Assembly (NCBI RefSeq): GCF_000283155.1 | Contig: NW_004454177.1 | Coordinates: 1,310,802-1,374,801 of the forward strand | Direction: 5' to 3' | DNA length: 64,000 nt | Source: Ceratotherium simum simum | Lineage: Eukaryota > Chordata > Mammalia > Perissodactyla > Rhinocerotidae | In this document: piece after piece, positions 47,344 through 59,950 of the stretch | Layout: each line of letters starts with the position of its first letter | How positions within the stretch are numbered: the first letter of the stretch is position 1 | Translations under genes and position numbers: made by a program | Notes under the pieces: generated by a model | Told to the model about the DNA's origin: nothing | What the model saw: the letters and a program-made list of their open reading frames with translations, nothing else | Database searches by the model: none

Positions 47344-47577
47344 GCCAACCAGAGCATAGATTTAGCATTCTTCCACACAAAACAATTGAAGGACCCAAAT
47401 TTGTAGCAAATTCCATGGCAGTTTTAAAGTTGAACTGCTATAGTAAATAACTGGGCATTCTTGATACTTGAATATGGAATATATGCACAGGGAACGAAAA
47501 ATAACATTGCACTTTATAAGCACTGTATTGTAGGTGGAAAATGCAATGTCTTAAATAAAACTATTTAAAATTGGCAC
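47344..47577 (+). other. HSPA8: HSPA8 3' UTR
   Basis: This is a short A/T-rich UTR of about 230 bases ending 15-20 bases after the AATAAA at 47554-47559. The exact cleavage site is inferred. Confidence 0.85.
47554..47559 (+). terminator. HSPA8: HSPA8 poly(A) signal
   Basis: A canonical AATAAA in CTTAAATAAAACTATTT, 211 bases after the stop codon, with a G/T-containing stretch (ATAGTTGTCTG) just downstream. Confidence 0.88.
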
Positions 47578-49529
47578 CATATAGTTGTCTGATTCCATAT
47601 TTGCTAGGGCACCAGGCAGCATTTGGTTTTGGGGTTGGATTTCTCTGGCCTAAGTGTTACAATTCACACAACAGTATCTGGGTTATCAAAGATTGTTCAA
47701 CTTAAGCAAACGCCTAAGGAAGATTTTGACTTAGGGTAAAACGTGAGGAGAACTTGTAATTTGGGCCTTTTGTCATCCGCTAGGTTCATAGCTATTATAT
47801 AACATGTAGTGCAAACTTGAAAGTTTGAATTGCAGATACTAGTAATTGTGCTTTCCAGTTTTGGATAGGTGGTTGATGGGAAAGGAATGTTGGGAAAATT
47901 GGAGGAGAGAGTCTTAAATGTTTGGGTAGTCTATCTGTTTCACTCAACAAATTCTGAAGTTAACCTTTTGAGGGCTCAAAGTCTTGAGGAAAAAATTTGG
48001 ACAAGAACTCAATTGAAGTGGAGTGTAGAGGTGACTGTTAAGGTGTGTCCTTGCTGAAGCTCTCTGTTCTCCATGGCAAAGTTTTACTGTTTTTTTTCTC
48101 AGCTTGAGTCAAAGGGCTGGTGGTAACTTGCGGAGCTGGCTGTAAAGTTGACATGGTAAGAGTCCTTTCTTCACCTTAGAATGAAAACTTCAAAAAAAGG
48201 AAAGACATTGGGCATTGAATTCTGCTTTCATCTGACTTAATCACCTCCAACCTAATCTTCAAGTGAGAGGGTAGAAAGAAGCTGAATTTGAAAATAGTTC
48301 TTTTTACCAAATCTGTTTATGCTGGATTGTCAGGTCAGTCTGCCTTAAGAGCAAAGGTCTTGATTGGCTTCAGTGCTTCTTTGTTCACTGGGTTATCAAT
48401 GTGTTAGAAAAGAACTTGAGTTCAGAATCAAGTCTTACATAGGAAATGGTGTTGGGCTGTATGCCAAAGGTACTCCACCTTGGAATCTGAATCCTGTAAA
48501 ATCACTGGTGAGTCAGCGCTGATGGGCCTCTTTCCTCAAGGTTGAAGCAGGGAAATGGGTTGCAGCTGATTGCTAAGTTTATTCACAGTGCTTGGCAGTC
48601 TGCCACCTGGTGGTCAATTTAGAAGAATCGCTGAATCCTGACATGGTGAGATGTCTTAAAATTGATACTCATAGCAAAGTGGCCCAAGCTTAACCTCGTG
48701 AGCCCTCCTTTCTCTGTCTTCATGGAACTGTTCATTCTTGTGTGACTCAGCTGGTATTACATAGTATAAGAACCTGCCCCAAGGACTACACAGTTCTTAT
48801 TGCATTACCGTAGTTTGGTTTAGTGAGTATAGCAGAGAGGCTGTCACTAACAAAACAGGTAAACTTAATTCTCCTTTAAAAGGTTAATACAGTATTACAT
48901 TGACTAAATTTAGTGTCTTAAGTGTGTATCAGTATTGTAATGTTTGGAGTCTCCAGGGGCTTATACCACTATACTTGTTTTTTATGTGTTGTTTTCCCAT
49001 ATTTTCTCCAAGGGTCACAAGTAAAATTTGAGAACAATGCATGATCCTTGGGGAATGCCCAGGTGTGAGTGTATAATTAGCATGTTTTTTTTCCACCTTT
49101 ATTTTTGGTAACTAAGAATCTGATGTGGGTTTTAATTTTTGTTACTGTGTCCTTTATGAACTGGAGCAAACAGTTTGATGTTTTTGAGACCACTAACAGT
49201 TGAAAAGGAATGTGTACAACATTCCTTTTATCTCTGAAGTCATGTGAGATCTTGGTAAGAAAACGGGGCTGGGGTGGGGGTCAAATGTGATAGTGAAAAA
49301 ACAGCGCAAGACCTAGCCCCATCGAAGGTTATCAGTGGTAACTATTCCAAATTATTGAACTTCAGATTAATGATGTATAAATTTTATCAGTGAAAAATTT
49401 GGAGAGAAAATTGGAAATGTATCCCTTACACAGATAGGAGAAGCAATACATTGCTAGGCCTGTGTAATAAAAAATAATTGGGGTTTGGGAGGAGGGTGGG
49501 AATTAACTATTTGCTAGGTTTTCTCAAAG

Positions 49530-49650
49530 TTAATCTGAATAAGAATGTGCAGATGAGGGCAATGAGGTTCAGAGAGGTTAACTTCAAGTTGCACAGTGGA
49601 TTCGGATTCTGGTAGACTACTCTAAAACCTGTATTTTTGCCCCTATGTCA
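49530..49650 (-). mobile_element. MIR fragment
   Basis: GTTCAGAGAGGTTAACTTCA and TTGCACAGTGGATTCGGA, reverse MIR. Confidence 0.65.
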
Positions 49651-50089
49651 CAGTGTTGTGATTTACAAAGCGTCAGCTCATCTCAATACAGAGCATCTAG
49701 GATTCAATGCTTACTGGAATTTTTTTTTTAATTAAAGGAGTTTTGTAATTTTGCTCAAAACACAGGCAATTATGTACTTAATAACTTGGTCCCAATGTTT
49801 GATAATTCCCTGTTGTTTGAGTTCACTGTCTGCAGGACGAATTTATCCTTTGCAAGCAGAATTCTAAGCAATCTGGGGATTTGAGGATCTCAAAGACTCA
49901 AATCAACTCTTTTTGCTTTATTTTGTTTTTAATTATATTGCTGCTGTGAGCTAAGCCGTGATTGCTGCAGTAGATACAAAAGCTGGTAAAGATGTGTTCC
50001 AGCCTTATATTTGTCTATAGGGTAGCAAGAAATACATCACAAGATGAATTGAGGACAGTTCCAAAGTGACATTAGAAAATACACGAAAT

Positions 50090-50324
50090 GGGGCCGAGCC
50101 CGGTGGCTTAGCAGTTAAGCAAGCGCGCTCCGCTGCTGGTGGCCTGGGTTCGGATCCTGGGTGCGCACTAAGGCACCACTTGTCAGGCCGTGCTCTGGCA
50201 GCGTCCCACATAAAGTGGAGGAAGATGGGCACAGATGTTGTTAGCCCAGGGCCAATCTTAGCAAAAAAAGAGGAGGATTGGCATGGAAGTTAGCTCAGGG
50301 CTGATCTTGCTCACAAAACAAAAA
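50090..50324 (+). mobile_element. ERE-type SINE downstream of HSPA8
   Basis: The head is GGGGCCGAGCCCGGTGGCTTAG and the tail GCTGATCTTGCTCACAAAAC. The flanking duplication is imperfect (AAATACACGAAATG versus AAAGTACAAAATG). Confidence 0.9.
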
Positions 50325-51489
50325 AGTACAAAATGGCATACTTAGTGTGGGAAAACTTTGGCAAGAAGTATTTATTGTAAGTCAGTTTATTACAGAAAGC
50401 TTAGAGGAAGATGCAGAGAAGGCTGCCGTAGGAATAGCAATATCTACCACTTTCCATTCAGTTTAGTGTTAAGAAATGGCTTCCACTTCTCTTACTTGAT
50501 TTGATTCTCCTAACAACTTAGAAGGTGAGGATGGCTAGATGGCCAAGCTGTGCATGCATAAATGTTATATAGGGTGGCAAAAGCAATTTACTTTTGCGTG
50601 AACTACTGTAAGGATGTTGTGGTTGTGAACAGGAATATTGTGGGCCTGGACGGCTGGTTCTTAAATTTTGCATGGGGCACCACTGGGTTGGGAAGAGGGA
50701 GCAGAAAGTTCACTGTCCCTCAATCTCCATAACCAACTTTGAGTTACATGCTGGTTTCAGCTGAACTTATTCAGTGATAACATGGTTGTGTTTTAAAATG
50801 TTTTTATTACTATAGCTCAAGTTTTACTTAACAGTAATGTTGCACTTTCAAACGAAGGGAATAATTTTGTCTTTAAAGCTACAGCAATACATTTACTCTC
50901 AACAGTATTACTGCAATACTTATGTAGTTAAAATAAAAAGAAAATGATAATGGCCTGCAAACAACCCTTTGCTTAAACAATATTTGAGTAACTATATAGT
51001 TCAGGTCCTATGCTTTTGTAGGAAAAATAGCCTTTGGGATTCTGTTAAGGTGGAGTGGGGGTGATTGGTAGGACATAAATAGGAAAGGTTGAGAATTTTC
51101 ACTTCTGTGGTGTCCCTATGGATGTAAGGACATCTTTGTCCGCTAGATGGCAGTAACTATTTAGAAAATAATTACAAGAGTAGCTGGGAGAAGCTTCTGG
51201 AACATTTTCACTAAGGGTTGTGCTTTTTGTTTGTTTCACACATTACTTAACTAGAAGCATAGCAAATGCTGAGGAAGAAAGTCAGCCCCAAATTTTCATA
51301 TTCACATTCCAGGCAAAGCATTCTCAGCTGAGTAAGTTGAGCAAGTGCCCTGCTTGGGGCTGTGGCTTTGAGTTGAGATCTCAGGGCATTTGGCGGGGGT
51401 GGGTACAGACAGAGCTTTGCAATATGGAGGGAAAAAAGACAAATCTCAATGGGAAGAGAAAATAGACTTTCTTGATCCACTCTTCCTAG

Positions 51490-51675
51490 TTTAAGCCCCT
51501 ATATCACTTCTCTCATCACCCCTGAACTTCCACTCCTGAGACTCTCATGACACTTGTATGAAATGCTTGAACTCTCCACCAAACTCAAAGGAGAATGCAA
51601 GAATATCCACACACTCCTATATTCCCAGTGTCTAGCACATTATAAGCATATAATATTCATCAAATGAATAAAAAA
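51490..51675 (+). mobile_element. L2 fragment
   Basis: TATTCCCAGTGTCTAGCACA and CATCAAATGAATAAA, an L2 terminus. Confidence 0.6.
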
Positions 51676-52149
51676 GGGATGGAGCGGGCACCCAAGAGGT
51701 TAGTGGTAGGATGTGCTCCCTTTGGGCTTTATAATGGTGTGGTCATGGCCATGGCTCTTGGAGTGGTGAGAGGGTGACTGGCTGGCTGAGCTCAGGCTCC
51801 CTACAGATCTTTGCTACAGTTGTTCCTTGCAGAGTTGGGGAGCTGATATCAGGGCTACATGAGATGAGTTGGAAATGATCAAGCATAGAGTAGCTCTAGC
51901 CAAATGGAAGTTGGCAATAATAGAACTGCCAAAATGTTTGGCGTAAAGGACCACCTGATGACTTTAGGTCGCCCCTGAGATCTGGGCAGTATGTGGAGTG
52001 AGTAGGGTGAGCAGAGGCCGCACAGCTAGTCTTTGCAATATGAGAGGACAGTCAGACAGAGCCTGCCTGGAAGAACAGGGTCTGTCTTAAGAAGCTGGAC
52101 CACAGTTTGGAAGATGCAGAGGATGCAGCCAGCCCCAGAGCCCTAAGAG

Positions 52150-53245
52150 AAAGGCTGCAAATCTTCTTGACCTTGGATTAGGCAAGAGTTTCTTAGATAT
52201 GACACCAGAAGCACAAGGAACAAAAGAAAAAATGGATATATTGGCTTTCATAAAAATTAAAAACTTGTGTGGTTCAAAGACATCATTAAGAAAGTGAAGG
52301 AAGACAACCGACAGAATTGGAGAAAGTATTTGCAAATCATGTATCTAATACAGAACTGGTATCCAGAATATAGAAAAAAGCTCTTACAACTCCATAATAA
52401 AAAAGGCAAACCAGTTTTTACAATGGACAAAAGATCTGAATAGATATTTCTCCAAAGAAGATATACAAATAGCTAATAAGCACATGAAAAGGTGCTCAAC
52501 ATCATTAGCCGTCAGTGAAATGCAACACAAAACCACGATGAGAACTTCACACCTCTAGGATGTCTATAATCAAAAAAACCAATGATAGTAAGTTGGCAAG
52601 GATGTGGACCCCTCACACACTGGTGGTGTGAATGTAAAATGGCATAGCCACTTTGGAAAATAGTCTGGCAGTTCCTCAAAAAGTTAAACATAGAATTACC
52701 ATATGACCCAGGCATTGCACTCCTAGTTATATACCCAAGAGAAATGAAAAACATCCACGCAAAAACTTGTACACAAATGTTTGTAGCAGTATTATTCATA
52801 ATAGCCAAAAAGTGACAATAACCCAAATGTCCATCAACTGATGAATGGATAAAATATGGTATAGCCAAACAATGGAATATTATTTAGCCATAAAAAGGAA
52901 TGAAGTACTGATACATGCCATAACATGGATGATCCTTGAAAACGGCAGTCACAAAAGACCACATTTTGTATGATTATATGAAATGTCCAGAATAGACAAA
53001 TCTTCTGAGACAGAAAGTAGATTGGTGGTTGCCGAGGGCTAGGGAGAAATGCAGAGTTATTGCAAATGAGTATGGGGTTTTGTTTCGGGTTGATGAAATC
53101 ATTCTAAATTGATTGTGGTAATGATTACACAATTCTGTGAATATACTAAAAATATTGAATTGTACACTAAAATGGATGAATTGTGTGGAATATGAATTAT
53201 ATGTCAATAAAACAGTTTTATGTTTCTTTTTTAACTTAAAAAAGA
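52150..53245 (+). mobile_element. L1 3' part (end of ORF2 and 3' UTR)
   Basis: Diagnostic L1 text includes TGGTATCCAGAATATAGAAA, ATTTCTCCAAAGAAGATATA and GGAATATTATTTAGCCATAA. It is about 1.1 kb, diverged, with stops in every frame. Confidence 0.9.
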
Positions 53246-53434
53246 AGAGAAAGAGGCTGCAGAGCTGGCATCCCCAAGGGGAGAAGGGGAGAGAGAGAGA
53301 GAGCGCTGCAAATGTGCATGTGTGTCCTGCCGTGGTAATTGGGAAGATGGAGGAGGAGGACTAGTAGAAATATGAGATAACGTTCTTACTCTCAAGGAAT
53401 TAAGTAATCATGGCTGTGCTGTTGTTTTCCTTTT

Positions 53435-53755
53435 TTTCCTCAGCTTTATTGACATAGCATTGTGTAAGTTTAAGGTATACGACATGTTGATTTAATACAC
53501 TTACATATTGTGAAATGATTACCACAGTAGGGTTAGTTAACACTTCCATCACATCACATAATTACCATTTCCTTTTTTGTGATGAGAACATTTAAGATCT
53601 ACTCTCTTAGCAACTTTCAAGAATATAATACACTGTGGTTAACTATAGTCACCATGCTGTACATTAGGTCCGCAGAACATATTCGTCTTATAACTGGAAC
53701 TTTGTACCCTTTGACTAACATTGCTCCATTCCTCCATCCCCCTGTGCTGTTGTTT
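53435..53755 (+). mobile_element. L1-related 3' UTR fragment
   Basis: It contains CTTTATTGACATAGCATTGT and AACTATAGTCACCATGCTGT, typical of older L1M 3' UTRs. No open frame. Confidence 0.75.
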
Positions 53756-53949
53756 TCTCGTGTCTACACTTCCATTCAAGATGTTGTGGACTCTCAAACC
53801 ACGTAGATACAGGTTCCACACCCAGGAGTTGAAAAAAATTAGATTGGACTGAAAAGAAAGCAGGCTGCAAGCAAGTAACCTCTTGAAAAGACATGGGAAG
53901 TATTCACCAGAAACCTTTGTATTTGGTTGTTGATTTAGTGTTTCTCATG

Positions 53950-54165
53950 TTTCTCTCTGAGACCAGCTCTGCCATTTACTAGGTGTGTGACCTTAAGCAA
54001 ATTATTCTTTCTGAAGTTGAGTATCTTTACCTATGAAATGCGGATTATCATAACCTTTAGGTTTGTTATGAGGATTAAGTGAGCCAGTATATGTGGAGCA
54101 TTGAGCTCTGTGCCTGACTCATAGAATAAGTGCTCAGTAAGGACTATTATTACTATTAATTAAAT
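53950..54165 (+). mobile_element. MIR
   Basis: GCCATTTACTAGGTGTGTGA, GAGGATTAAGTGAGCCAGTA and AAGTGCTCAGTAAGGACTA. Confidence 0.85.
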
Positions 54166-54179
54166 AGTAATTATTGTTA

Positions 54180-54650
54180 ACGTTTCCTAAGGCTGCCATA
54201 ACAAAGTACCAAAAACTGTGTGGCTTAAAACAACAGAAATGCTTTTTCTCAGTGTTCAAGAGGCTGGGACTCTGAAATCACAGTGTTGGCAGGGCCATGC
54301 TCTCTCTGAATGCAATAGGGAAGGAACTGTCCCAGGCCCCTCTCCTGGCTTCTGGTAGCCTTATGTGTTCTTTGGCTTATAGGTGCATCACTCCGGGCAC
54401 ATGGCTGTCTTCTCCCTGTATGTTTTCACATTGTCTTCCCTCTGTGGGCATCTGTTTCTGTGTCCAAATTTCCCCTTTCTATAAGGACACCAGTCATATT
54501 GGATTAGGGCCCACCCTAACGACCTCCTTTTTTAACTTGATTACCTCTGTAAAGACCCTATTTTCAAATAAGATCACATTCTGAGGTAGTGGGGATTGGA
54601 ACTTCACTATATTTTTTTGGGAGGGGGACACAATTCAACCCATAACAATC
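54180..54650 (+). mobile_element. MLT1-type MaLR LTR
   Basis: TTTCCTAAGGCTGCCATAAC, GTGGCTTAAAACAACAGAAA and the closing CAATTCAACCCATAACA are diagnostic MLT1 sequences. Solitary, no coding content. Confidence 0.85.
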
Positions 54651-54689
54651 ACATTCCCTGTTATCACAGAAGAGAAATCCCTTCTCCAG

Positions 54690-55520
54690 CTTTTGCACAA
54701 AAATAGAAAGTAAGCCCTAGACAAAATCCAAATACCTGGTCTTCCGTGGGACCAACAAATAGACCTTTTATTACAGTCTCTTTCCCTGCAGCAGGTCCCA
54801 CCGCAGGCCACCAGCTGTGGGCAGTGCTCCTCTCTATCCCCTTACCAGCCCATCATCTCTCCGGATTCCCAGACAATGCCTAATTCTATTATTTCCAGTG
54901 ATTTCCCCATGGGCAGCAGTTTATTTCTGTCATCAAGTCTCTGATGAAATCTTTAGCCATGAAATGTTTAGTCCAATCCCAACAAATCGTGTATAGTGTT
55001 AACATGTCACAAGCTGCCCGTGGCCTGCATTATGTGGTAATTTGGAAGCGAGAGAAGTGATAATATAGGGCCCGGCTTCTTTTGTGAGCTCGCATTAATG
55101 CTGGAGCTGGTGATGTCAACTGACAGCCCATTGATTTGGGCTAATAGTGCATGGAGGGGGCAGAATTGGGGCGAGGTAGGGAATAAAGGATATCGACAGC
55201 CAGTCACCAGGATCCCGGCAGCTTTTAATCTATTATTGCCCTCTTTTAATGCAACTTCCGTGTCAACTGCATTTACTTCCACCAGCTCTGCCTGCTGCGC
55301 TGAACTGTGAAGCCAGTGGGATGCCACCCCCAGAGCGGCCCAAAGTTCCCCAGTATTGATTCTTTGATGCTCTGGGGTGTGAATTATAATTATTTCATTA
55401 AGCCCTTTAATGGGTATCAACTATGAACCTTCCCCAGCCCAGGCTGGGGTGGCCAGGGCGAGGTCTACATCATTAATCTGTGTTCATCTCGTTGCCACCA
55501 ATTGTCCTACCCTCAACTTT
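54690..55520. promoter_or_regulatory. Candidate conserved non-coding element / enhancer
   Basis: A block of about 830 bases with no recognisable transposon sequence, flanked by an LTR and a T-run. It contains many TAAT/ATTA homeodomain cores in compact groups (GCATTATGTGGTAATTT near 55028, CATTAATGC near 55093, TTTAATCTATTATTG near 55225, ATTATAATTATTTCATTA near 55383, CATTAATCTG near 55469). No exon-like frame with splice sites is visible. Enhancer function is inferred. Confidence 0.45.
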
Positions 55521-55844
55521 TTTTTTTTTTTTTCTCCTATTATCGCGTCTATGGTTTTCGTGGGAAGCAGGTCGATCTACTCTCAGAGAGGAGCTGGGAA
55601 GGGGAGTTGGCTGATTTGGGGAGGCTGAAGGGGAGGCCACGGTTGAGCAGATTGCAGTGTTGGTTATTCACACTAAGGGACTAGCTAATCACTCCATCAG
55701 ATCTGCTCTGCCCAGTTCTAGTTGGCTTGTGCAGGGAAAGGATGCATAATACCTTGGGACAAAGCGAGAGATCTTGCAGCCACTTTGTTGTGTGACTTTG
55801 AGTCCCGTTGTAGCTCAGGAATATTCCACACCATCATTTAAGTC

Positions 55845-56170
55845 ATTCATTAACCTTCCTGGGGTGCTGTGGATACAGAGGAGTACAAAACACTGCCTGT
55901 GCCCTCTGGAAACTTCAACTCTAGTAAGGGGTAGAGGGATCAATAAGTAAAGAGATAGCAACAAGACACTATTGAGCATTGAGAAGGGGCAAAGGACAGA
56001 GAGTTATGGCACCCCATGGAAGGAGCCTTGACCCAGGCTTAGGGGTCAAGGAGAGCTTCCTGGAGGGGCAAATGCCTAAACTAAACCTGAAGAATGTGTG
56101 AGAGATAGTCATAGGAAAGAGGAAGGGCATACTAGTCAGGGGCAACAGCATATTTAAAAGGCCTGGAAGT
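55845..56170 (+). repeat. Ancient mammalian repeat, L2/MER-like
   Basis: GGGTGCTGTGGATACAGAGG, TCCTGGAGGGGCAAATGCC and ATTTAAAAGGCCTGGAAGTG match the old family listed at 27395-28620. Confidence 0.5.
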
Positions 56171-56474
56171 GAAAGAGAGCCTTCTGCACATGAAATTTGG
56201 GGGACCTCATCTATTCAGTAAGGCCAACATTTTGTATGAGGTGGGGAAAAAATCCCTCCCCACCCCAGTTTCTTGTCTTGTACCCACCTGCCATTGCTGA
56301 TGAATCTCATCAGAAGCCTTGGCAAAGCTCAGAGTCCCAGGTGGCATTTCCCATAATTTTATCAAATGCATTCTTATTTCTACCATACTTTCTTTTAGGC
56401 CAAGAGATTTTTATTTCATGCCCTCCTCTTGTTTGGTTCATATGGGGTTTTAAAAATGTCTGCAATTTTTTTTT

Positions 56475-56945
56475 TTGACACTCCTGTCATCAAGGTATGG
56501 AGTCTAATTCCTCTCCCCTTGAATACCTGCTGGCCTCAGGGACTGACTTCTAATTGATAGAATGTGGAGAAAGTAACTCTGAGTAACTTTCAAGTCTAGA
56601 TTATTAGATCCATGCTACTTCCACCTGGTTCTCTGGATATTCACTGTAGGAGCCTTCAGCTGCCCTGTAGAAAGTCTGCTCCCCTGTGGCCTCTACATGG
56701 AAAGACCACATAGAAAGAGAGGTGCTTGAGGAGCCCCAGCTGTTGAGCGGTCCTAGTCTGGGCACCAGACATGTGAGTGAAGAAGCCTTGGAGACAACTC
56801 CAGCCCCAGCCATCAACTGACTACACCTTCATGCAGAGAGTGAGAATTGGTCAGCTGAGCCCAGTCCACCCCCAGGTTCATGAGCAAAATAAATGATTGC
56901 TATTGTTTTAGGGTGATTTGTTACATAGTGACAGACAATTGGAAT
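56475..56945 (+). mobile_element. MaLR/MLT-like LTR
   Basis: GTATGGAGTCTAATTCCTCT at the start and TTGTTACATAGTGACAGACA at the end resemble MLT1-family LTRs. Diverged and solitary. Confidence 0.65.
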
Positions 56946-56949
56946 GGTT

Positions 56950-57735
56950 AGATTTGGTTAAGTTTGTGTTTAAGTTTGATTACTATAGCTTTATAGTAAG
57001 TCTTAAAATCAGGTAGTATGAATCTCTACAATTTTGTTTGCTTTTTCAAGTTTGTTTTGACTTTTCTAGATCTTTTGCTTTCTCATGTAAATTTGGAAAA
57101 TCAACTCAATTTCTACAAAAAAAATAGTCTGCTTGAATTATAATTGGATTTTAATGACTCTATAGATTAAATTGGGTAAAGTTGACATCTTAACAATATT
57201 GAATACCAATCCATGAACATGGTATAGCTCTCCATTTATTTAGGTCTTTAATTTCTGTCAGCCATGTTTTGTAGTTGAGAATGAAGAAATCTTTTGTCTT
57301 TTGTTAAATTGATTCCTAGTTACATTTTTTATGCTATTGCAACTAGAAATGTTTTTAAATTTCATTTTCCAATTAATTGCTCTTACTTTGTAGAAATACA
57401 GTTGAACTTAAATATTGACCATGTATTGTTTGATCTTGCTAAATTCACTTATTAATTCTAGTAATGGTTTTGAAGAGTTCTTTAAGATTTTTTCCATAAG
57501 CAATTGTATTATCTGTGAGTAAAGACGGTTTATTTCTTCCTTTCCAGTCTGTATGCCTTTTACTTCTTTTTCTTTCCTTATTGCTTTGTCTAGAACCTCC
57601 AGTAAAATGTTGAATAGAATAGTGAGAGTGGACATCCTTGCCTTGTTTCTGATCTTAGGAGGAAAGCATTTAATATTTCACCATTAAGTATGATGCTAGC
57701 TTTGGGTTTTTGATAGATATTCTTTAACAAATTGG
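56950..57735 (-). mobile_element. L1 ORF2 fragment, antisense
   Basis: The minus-strand frame at 57408-57635 reads as reverse-transcriptase-domain L1 ORF2 (ILFNILLEVLDKAIR, a common L1 motif region). The surrounding sequence continues the homology with frame breaks. Confidence 0.85.
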
Positions 57736-58047
57736 GGTTTGGTATCATGCTTATATTAAGGGTAAATTTGTTAAGCGTGGCAACCTATCCATGACAAGAC
57801 TGCCAGCAGAGAACAGGATGGAGAAAGAGGACTAATGCAGGTAAACATAGGTACTCAATCACAGGAAATGATTGAAACTGAAGCAGCAAGAATTGTTGCA
57901 AGATGTAGCTATTGGAGATAACCTGGAAGAATGGAGGTAGATAGAGCCAAGAGAGAATAAAATCCTCAGGATGGGACTTGTGGGCTTAGAGTGGCTCCCT
58001 TCTTCCTGTCCACCTGGTGATCTATTCACTTTTCAAAAGCCAGCTGA

Positions 58048-58217
58048 GGGGCTGGCCCCATGGCATAGCGGTTAAGTTTGGCTTGCTCCAGATCCTGGGC
58101 GTGGACCTACATCACTTGTCAGCCATGCTGTGCTGGTGACCCACATATAAAGTAGAGGAAGATTGGCAAAGATGTTAGCTCAGGGGGAATCTTCCTCAGC
58201 AAAAAAAAAAAAAAAAA
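58048..58217 (+). mobile_element. ERE-type SINE with internal deletion
   Basis: The head GGGGCTGGCCCCATGGCATAG runs straight to CCAGATCCTGGGC, so part of the tRNA-derived region is missing. A long poly(A) and the perfect duplication AAAAGCCAGCTGA mark an intact insertion. Confidence 0.92.
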
Positions 58218-58224
58218 AAAGCCA

Positions 58225-58640
58225 GCTGAATTCTTCCCTCTCTGGATCTCTCCTAGGCAAAGCTGGTGACTCCCACACTCAGTGCTCCCTACACCCTTTG
58301 CACCTGTAAAGTATAGCACTTTTCTCACATTTTGGAGATGTCTGTATACCTGGCTGTCTCCCCCCTGGACAGTGAGATCCTCTGAGGCAGGGACTGTGGC
58401 TTCTTCATTTTCATATATCCCCCTCATCTAGGCCCTGCCTCTCTGGGAATCATGGAGCAGAGTCAGAGCTCTAGGGTTTGTGTACCATATTCCCTCAGCT
58501 GTGCAAACCTCAACAAGTTTTCCCCCTGAAAATGCTTTTCTTTAAAATATATTCTCATCTAAGAACTTGTACCAAGGTTGTTACTTACTTCTCAGAGACT
58601 CAGTTTTCTCATCAATAAAAAAGGAATAATAATACCAATC
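58225..58640 (+). mobile_element. L2 fragment and MIR fragment
   Basis: L2 text at 58225-58440 (TGAGGCAGGGACTGTGGCTT) and MIR text at 58550-58640 (GAGACTCAGTTTTCTCATC). Confidence 0.6.
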
Positions 58641-59569
58641 CTAGAGGTAGCTGCTACCTGTTCTTTTTTGGGTTGGGACCTAGTGCATATTATTGAATGA
58701 AGGGACACAATTTTGTATCGGAAGAAAGGTGTGGCCTAGAGATGAACAAAGGGACAATCTTGCACGATCACTGAAACCAGGATGTGAATTTGAGTGGAAA
58801 CTTGATTAGTGAAATCCCACCAGGCTCTGGAAAGTGTATATTGTAATACAGTGGGGTTCCCAGCCCTATTAGAGCTCAAACCTCTTTTTTATAACAAATA
58901 TTTTGTGACATCCTCTTTACTATCCTGGAATGAAATTCACAGATAACCAAAATATTCCATATAATGTTCTAATTATAAATCTTAAGCAAAATTAAAGAAA
59001 AACAACTTACAATAAAAATAATGTGTGTTTCAATAGATAAATGTTCAAGTTCAGTTAAACTGGAAGACATAAATAACTAGCGAGATGCTCAGTCCTTCTG
59101 CAGAAACTTGGTGAAAGCACGTTACAAATGCAGACTGATGCAGGCCAATGCTTCAGTGGCTCAGACATCAGTGGCATTGCAGTCAAAACATGCTTTTCTG
59201 AAATGGTGAATAAATTTTTGTCTTGTCCCAAATGAAACAAAGGACATTCATCTCTCATTTTACATGGTATTTGCATTCTTGGAAAATTCAGTGTATTTTA
59301 AAATTGTGCAAAAAATACTTTGTTATTTTTGTACAACATGGTTAATTATGGAAACTCTTTTCACCTACATGAATATCTGGAAGATATTCAGGAATCACTT
59401 GAGATGTGGAAATTTTGATGTGTAGAACTGACCTGCATTTTGCAAGATATCAAGCATCCCTCTCTCCCAAGCACTAAAGGCCACTGGTGCCTCCAATCAC
59501 CGCAACAACTAAAAATGTTCCCCCGAATTTTCTAAGGGTCCTTTCGGGGGCAGTACCACGCCTGATCCC

Positions 59570-59765
59570 TGATTCTGGAGTTAGCCCTGGGTTCGAAAAC
59601 CCTGGCACTGCCCCTCTTTTGTCTCTGTGGCCACTTAACTTTCAGCTTGTTCACCTATAAAAGGGGTTGATATACCCAGTCACAAGGTGTGTAAAGGCTT
59701 AAATGACAGGTAGTAAATGACACTTAGCACAGTGTCAAGTACCTAGCACTCAGAAATAGCTAAGA
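59570..59765 (+). mobile_element. MIR
   Basis: CTGATTCTGGAGTTAGCC, ATAAAAGGGGTTGATATACC and AGCACAGTGTCAAGTACC. Confidence 0.75.
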
Positions 59766-59950
59766 TATATTGAGCATTTATTATTTGTCATGAATAGTAA
59801 CAACCCTCTGAGTTCAGTGCCATTATTAACTCTGATTTTCAGTTGAGTAAATGAGTCCCAAGTGACTTGCCCAAGGTCACATAGGAAGTGACATGGCTGA
59901 CATCTGAACACGGAAGTCTGACTCCCAAGCCTGTTTGGTTACCCTCCACA
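59766..59950 (-). mobile_element. MIR, opposite orientation
   Basis: ATTATTAACTCTGATTTTCA, AAGTGACTTGCCCAAGGTCA and ACTCCCAAGCCTGTTTGG. It abuts the previous MIR tail to tail. Confidence 0.75.

Noticed and set aside
55007..55420. Minus-strand open frame of 137 codons
   Set aside because: It falls in the candidate enhancer block; no protein family resemblance or splice sites. If comparative data showed codon-like substitution this should be reconsidered.
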